Shown here piece by piece: positions 25,811-28,865 of a DNA stretch of 28,865 nt. The stretch comes from CAJXOW01 sp964421495 (lineage in GTDB: Bacteria; Bacteroidota; Rhodothermia; Balneolales; Balneolaceae). The position numbers were made by a program, and so were the translations under genes. Position 1 is the stretch's first letter. Every line of letters begins with the position of its first letter. The stretch is taken from contig CAYQXO010000020.1 in the NCBI GenBank assembly GCA_964421495.1, forward strand, positions 1 through 28,865. Reading direction: 5' to 3'. The notes beneath the pieces are model-generated. The model was not told where the DNA came from and did no database searches. It was given only the letters and a program-made list of their open reading frames with translations.

Positions 25811-26055
25811 TAGCTGCGGGGTATAATCTGAAATATAATGTTTGAATTTGGTTCGACTGTTATAACGCAGGGACGTACTTGAATATTAGAATCTATTTGA
25901 AAAAGAAAATATAACAGCTGCTATGAATGAATGCTAGTTAAAATGCCGGGAATATCTTTTTTTGAAACCAGGAGGGTGCTCGGGAACCTGAACTATATAG
26001 CGGTGAAACGAAATTTGACCACCTGCTGTGTTAACAGAATCAAGAACAGGTAGAA
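25811..26055. other. AT-rich divergent intergenic region with no gene seen
   Basis: This is the first part of the 464-base gap between the divergent lipoprotein and trpE genes. It should hold the minus-strand promoter of the lipoprotein cluster; a TATATTTC-like element occurs on the minus strand near 25831-25838, but no convincing upstream half. I found no RNA gene or reading frame worth calling. The trp leader occupies the remainder of the gap. Confidence 0.5.
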
Positions 26056-26084
26056 TTGATTTTAATTATATCTACCGCTATATT
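26056..26084 (+). promoter_or_regulatory. Candidate trp operon promoter
   Basis: TTGATT (26056-26061), a 17-base spacer and TATATT (26079-26084) fit a sigma70-type promoter. The same bases fit the Bacteroidota pattern TTG-N20-TAnnTTTG except for the last base (TATATTTT then G). Transcription would start at about 26091-26093, right at the ATG of the leader peptide. Confidence 0.55.
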
Positions 26085-26092
26085 TTGCTTCT

Positions 26093-26188
26093 ATGCGAAA
26101 AAGACTCATCCCTCATAATAAGCGACAGACGATCTGGCCTTGGTGGCCGACGGATAATTATATGGCAGTGGGTGGGTCATTGTTTTGA
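26093..26188 (+). CDS. trpL: Trp leader peptide (TrpL) with Trp-Pro-Trp-Trp
   Basis: A 31-codon reading frame (ATG 26093, TGA 26186-26188) that starts MRKRLIPHNK and contains the stretch TIWPWWPT: Trp codons at residues 15, 17 and 18 (TGG CCT TGG TGG, 26135-26146). Three Trp codons in four positions is very unlikely by chance. The frame lies where an attenuator leader is expected: upstream of a terminator and of trpE, with the Trp codons 18 bases before the segment able to form an antiterminator. A ribosome stalled on these codons for lack of Trp-tRNA would leave that segment free; a ribosome reaching the stop would cover or crowd it. No Shine-Dalgarno is seen. The peptide itself presumably has no function beyond being translated. 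Confidence 0.85.
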   Translation: MRKRLIPHNKRQTIWPWWPTDNYMAVGGSLF

Positions 26189-26226
26189 CATTTTAAGTTT
26201 ACAGGTTATTTACATCAGCCCGCTGC
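26165..26226 (+). promoter_or_regulatory. trp attenuator antiterminator pairing
   Basis: GCAGTGGGT (26165-26173) can pair with GCCCGCTGC (26218-26226) over nine positions, seven Watson-Crick and two G-U. The second segment includes almost all of the 5' arm of the downstream terminator, so the two structures exclude each other. This is the 2:3 versus 3:4 arrangement of classical ribosome-mediated attenuation. I did not find a strong 1:2 pairing. Confidence 0.7.
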
Positions 26227-26250
26227 AGATGCCTGGAGCGGGCTTTTTTT
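26217..26250 (+). terminator. Intrinsic terminator in the trp leader (attenuator)
   Basis: AGCCCGCT (26217-26224) pairs with AGCGGGCT (26237-26244); after a G-G mismatch the stem can continue with CAG/CTG around a 4-base loop. Seven T residues follow the stem without a break (26244-26250). The trpE start codon is only 25 bases further on and no protein gene precedes it on this strand within 16 kb except the leader, so it acts on the trp leader transcript. Confidence 0.9.
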
Positions 26251-26274
26251 ATAGGACGGTTTAACCGGCAATTC

Positions 26275-27756
26275 ATGGATATATCGAGATTTAAACAATT
26301 AGCGAAAAATCACACGGCGGTTCCGGTGTATCGGACCCTGATGGGGGACGTATTGACTCCTGTTTCCCTGTTTTTGAAAATGCGGGAGGGAACCCGGTAC
26401 CCCTTTTTGCTTGAATCCGTCGAGGGAGGAGAGACCCTGGCCCGGTATTCCTTTCTGGGTCGTGATCCCTACAAGGTTCTGCAGTATGACGGCAATCGCG
26501 TGTTTTTGGACAACGGTGTAGAAACGCAGGATTTGGGCGAAGACTACTTTGCTATTCTAAAAGAATTAACCACCGCTTATAAAGAGCCAAATCTTCCCGA
26601 GTTGCCGAGATTAACGGGAGGTGCCGTCGGATTTTCGGCGTATGACACGGTTCGACGGGTCGAGCATCTGCCGGACGTGCCGGAAGACGATCTCGAGTTG
26701 CCGGAAGCGGTCTGGGCCTTTTATGATGAGATTTTTGCATTCGATCATGTGAAGCAACAGGTAATTATTATAAAGACCGTATTTCCCGAGCAGCAGTCCG
26801 ACGTTGAATCGCTTTACCATGAGGCCCAGCAGTCGCTCGACCAGATGGAAGAGGTCATCAATGCACCGCTACCGGAGTCGCGTCCTTTTTCGATCGATCC
26901 AGAGGAAGTTGACAGCAATACCTCGAGAGATGAATTCGAAACGGTCGTCGAGAAAGCCAAAGAGCATATTTATGAGGGGGATATATTTCAGGTGGTTTTG
27001 TCGCAGCGATTTGGCACGGCTTACGAGGGCGACCGATTCATGCTGTATCGAGCCCTCCGCATGGTCAACCCGTCTCCCTACCTGTTTTATCTTGAATTCG
27101 GCAATTTTGCCCTCATCGGTTCCTCGCCTGAAGTATTGGTTCGGGTACAGGATCGGAAAGCGCAATTGCTGCCGATAGCCGGCACCCGGCGCCGGGGAGA
27201 TACGGAGCAGGAGGATAGGGCGCTTGAGGAGGATCTGAAGAACGATCCGAAAGAGATTGCCGAACATGTAATGTTGGTGGATTTGGGGCGAAATGACTTG
27301 TCCCGCGTGTGCAAACCCTCGACCGTGACGTTGCAGCGAAACCAGGTCATCGAACGGTATTCGCACGTGATGCATATCGTATCCGATGTAATCGGGGAAC
27401 TGCAGGAGGAGCAATCGGCCGTGGACGCACTGAAAAAATGCTTTCCCGCCGGAACGGTGAGTGGAGCTCCGAAAATACGGGCCATGGAGATTATCGACAA
27501 ATTGGAGCCCACCAAACGGGGCCCGTATGCCGGGGCCGTCGGCTACTTTGACTTTTCCGGCAACATGGATACCTGTATTGCGATTCGAACGATGGTGGCT
27601 ACCGACGATAAAGTGTATATTCAGGCCGGGGCCGGTATAGTGGCTGACAGCGAGCCAACGCGTGAATTCGATGAGACCGTCGATAAGGCGGGAGCCTTGA
27701 TTGAGGCTCTGAACGTAGCTCTTAATATGACCAAAAATCAACAGCCAACGATATGA
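26275..27756 (+). CDS. trpE: Anthranilate synthase component I
   Basis: The 493-residue protein converts chorismate to anthranilate with ammonia from the glutaminase subunit TrpG, the first step of tryptophan synthesis. The Trp feedback-binding motif FLLES is at about 44-48, so allosteric inhibition is expected. The chorismate-binding domain contains FQVVLSQRF, NPSPYLFYLEFG, IGSSPEVLV, GTRRRG, FPAGTVSGAPK (390-400) and the C-terminal GAGIVADSEPTREFDETV. Full length, not fused to TrpG. The ATG at 26275 starts 25 bases after the attenuator. The next gene is trpS, not trpG or trpD, so the remaining pathway genes and the amidotransferase subunit must lie elsewhere. Confidence 0.96.
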   Translation: MDISRFKQLAKNHTAVPVYRTLMGDVLTPVSLFLKMREGTRYPFLLESVEGGETLARYSFLGRDPYKVLQYDGNRVFLDNGVETQDLGEDYFAILKELTTAYKEPNLPELPRLTGGAVGFSAYDTVRRVEHLPDVPEDDLELPEAVWAFYDEIFAFDHVKQQVIIIKTVFPEQQSDVESLYHEAQQSLDQMEEVINAPLPESRPFSIDPEEVDSNTSRDEFETVVEKAKEHIYEGDIFQVVLSQRFGTAYEGDRFMLYRALRMVNPSPYLFYLEFGNFALIGSSPEVLVRVQDRKAQLLPIAGTRRRGDTEQEDRALEEDLKNDPKEIAEHVMLVDLGRNDLSRVCKPSTVTLQRNQVIERYSHVMHIVSDVIGELQEEQSAVDALKKCFPAGTVSGAPKIRAMEIIDKLEPTKRGPYAGAVGYFDFSGNMDTCIAIRTMVATDDKVYIQAGAGIVADSEPTREFDETVDKAGALIEALNVALNMTKNQQPTI

Positions 27757-28766
27757 AAACGATTTTATCGGGTATTACTCCCTCCGGAAAACTGCACCTG
27801 GGAAATTATTTCGGCGCCATTCGCCAGCATATACAGATGCAGGAAAAGGGAGATGCTTTTTATTTTATTGCCAATTATCATTCGCTGACCTCCATTAATG
27901 ACGGTGAGCAGATCAGGTCCAATACCTATGATATCGCTCTGGATTACCTGGCGCTGGGGCTCGATCCCGAGAAATGTACGTTTTTTCTGCAGAGCGATGT
28001 CCCGCAGGTCGTAGAACTGGCCTGGATTCTGGGTACGTTCACTCCCGTCAGCAAAATGGAGAAGGGCGTGGCCTATAAGGAGAAAGTGCAGCAAGGATTG
28101 AGTCCCAACATCGGACTGTTTACCTATCCCATCCTGCAAGCCGCGGATATCCTGATTTATAACTCGGATCTGGTACCGGTGGGGGCGGATCAAAAGCAGA
28201 ATCTTGAAATTTGCCGTGACCTGGCCGGAAAGATAAATCATCAATATGGAGACGAAGTGCTTAAACTGCCCGAGCCGCATATTGTGGAATCGGTCGCGGT
28301 AGTCCCCGGCGTGGATGGCCGAAAGATGAGCAAGTCGTACGGAAATACCATCGATATTTTTGATGAAGGTAAAACGTTGAAGAAGAAAGTGATGGCGATT
28401 GAAACGGATTCGACTCCGCTGGACGAACCCAAGGATCCTGACAGTTGCAATGTGTTTGCTTTGATCAAGCTGTTTGCCGACGAGACAAAGAAAAACGAAA
28501 TTGCCGAAAAATACCGGGAGGGCGGATACGGATACGGTCATGCTAAAAAGGAATTACTTGGAATGATCGAAAACTATTTCGCCGAGGCGCGCGAGCGTCG
28601 CAAAAAGCTGGCGAATAACATGGACTATGTCCGTGACGTATTGGCTGAAGGGGGACGAAAGGCCCGTGAACGGGCAGAAACGGTGATGAAGCCGATTCGA
28701 AAATTAACGGGAATCGAACGCACGTTTAGTTTCAGCGGTGAAAAAACGGCCGTTCGTCGGTCCTGA
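27753..28766 (+). CDS. trpS: Tryptophanyl-tRNA synthetase
   Basis: A 337-residue class Ic aminoacyl-tRNA synthetase that charges tRNA-Trp. The N-terminus has SGITPSGKLHLGNYFGA with the HIGH-type motif HLGN at 15-18. The tryptophan/ATP pocket shows QAADILIY and VPVGADQKQNLE, and the KMSKS loop is exact at residues 191-195. Its ATG overlaps the trpE stop as ATGA, so translation is probably coupled and it shares the attenuated transcript. This makes sense physiologically: low Trp-tRNA would raise both tryptophan synthesis and charging capacity. Length is normal. No typical terminator is visible after the stop; only repeat-like hairpin sequences follow before the window ends. Confidence 0.97.
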   Translation: MKTILSGITPSGKLHLGNYFGAIRQHIQMQEKGDAFYFIANYHSLTSINDGEQIRSNTYDIALDYLALGLDPEKCTFFLQSDVPQVVELAWILGTFTPVSKMEKGVAYKEKVQQGLSPNIGLFTYPILQAADILIYNSDLVPVGADQKQNLEICRDLAGKINHQYGDEVLKLPEPHIVESVAVVPGVDGRKMSKSYGNTIDIFDEGKTLKKKVMAIETDSTPLDEPKDPDSCNVFALIKLFADETKKNEIAEKYREGGYGYGHAKKELLGMIENYFAEARERRKKLANNMDYVRDVLAEGGRKARERAETVMKPIRKLTGIERTFSFSGEKTAVRRS

Positions 28767-28783
28767 CGGTGACAGAGTGGAGG

Positions 28784-28797
28784 GTCCGGCAGACTCC
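28784..28797 (+). repeat. 14-base copy of the palindrome-arm motif
   Basis: GTCCGGCAGACTCC is identical to bases 8510-8523, the right arm of the large palindrome between rseP and psd. Here it is a solo arm directly beside the hairpin at 28799-28830, just downstream of trpS. Confidence 0.4.
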
Positions 28798-28798
28798 C

Positions 28799-28830
28799 AG
28801 CCCGGATTCCTACGAAGTGAAATCCGGGCT
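28799..28830. repeat. Perfect 10-bp hairpin downstream of trpS (REP-like)
   Basis: AGCCCGGATT (28799-28808) and AATCCGGGCT (28821-28830) form a perfect stem with a 12-base loop. No T-run follows on either side, so it is not a standard intrinsic terminator, though it could protect the 3' end of the trpE-trpS message. Its right arm plus neighbours (28819-28832) recurs as the reverse complement at 1632-1645. Confidence 0.7.
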
Positions 28831-28865
28831 AGCCTTCGTTATCTACAATTATAATTATATTTACC

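Noticed and set aside
26185..26213. TTGACA followed by a TTATTT-like element as a second promoter for trpE.
   Set aside because: The -35 match is exact but the -10 is poor, and the start would fall inside the terminator hairpin. Kept only as a possibility for low-level attenuator-independent expression.
26028..26264. A 78-codon plus-strand frame across the trp leader containing Trp-Gln-Trp.
   Set aside because: It starts upstream of the candidate promoter and passes through the terminator stem. The shorter frame at 26093-26188 explains the Trp codons and the stop position far better.

Overview
The window reads as a chromosomal segment from a moderately halophilic or marine member of the Balneolota/Rhodothermota–Bacteroidota side of the tree. 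This is inferred from: secreted proteins with type IX secretion (T9SS) type C-terminal domains (PNPFNPTTTI...GVYVYTL...KLMLVK); PorV/PorQ-family outer-membrane barrels; a BshC bacillithiol enzyme; promoter-like motifs of the TTG-N20-TAnnTTTG kind; and very little Shine-Dalgarno signal before starts. No rRNA, tRNA, CRISPR array or insertion sequence was seen.

Layout. 1-10058 is housekeeping on the + strand: the C-terminal part of bshC, 5-formyltetrahydrofolate cyclo-ligase, a PspC-domain membrane protein, tmk, an SRPBCC protein and an intrinsic terminator; then aroE and pgeF (overlapping), dxr and rseP, a large palindrome, and psd-pssA (overlapping) for phosphatidylethanolamine synthesis. 10096-12259 (- strand) holds wecB and a GT4-like glycosyltransferase, overlapping by 11 bp. 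12425-17038 (+) is one very large secreted subtilisin-like protease with cohesin-like, dockerin-like and T9SS sorting domains. 17048-25810 (-) is an apparent operon read from high to low coordinate: putative lipoprotein, beta-propeller protein with a T9SS C-terminal domain, two PorV/PorQ-family barrels, a glycosyltransferase, a flippase and a polysaccharide deacetylase. Several of these junctions overlap (two ATGA). 25811-28865 returns to the + strand with trpE-trpS (ATGA overlap) behind a long leader.

The best find is in that leader. At 26093-26188 there is a 31-codon reading frame containing Trp-Pro-Trp-Trp. Downstream lies an intrinsic terminator (26217-26250), 25 bp before trpE, and a segment at 26165-26173 can pair with the 5' arm of that terminator. 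This is the architecture of ribosome-mediated trp attenuation. It would put both anthranilate synthase and tryptophanyl-tRNA synthetase under control of Trp-tRNA charging.

The second point of interest is the coupling of two PorV-like barrels and a T9SS-type cargo protein with glycan synthesis, export and modification genes in one transcription unit. It suggests a dedicated surface-protein/glycan assembly module. That function is an inference from gene order only.
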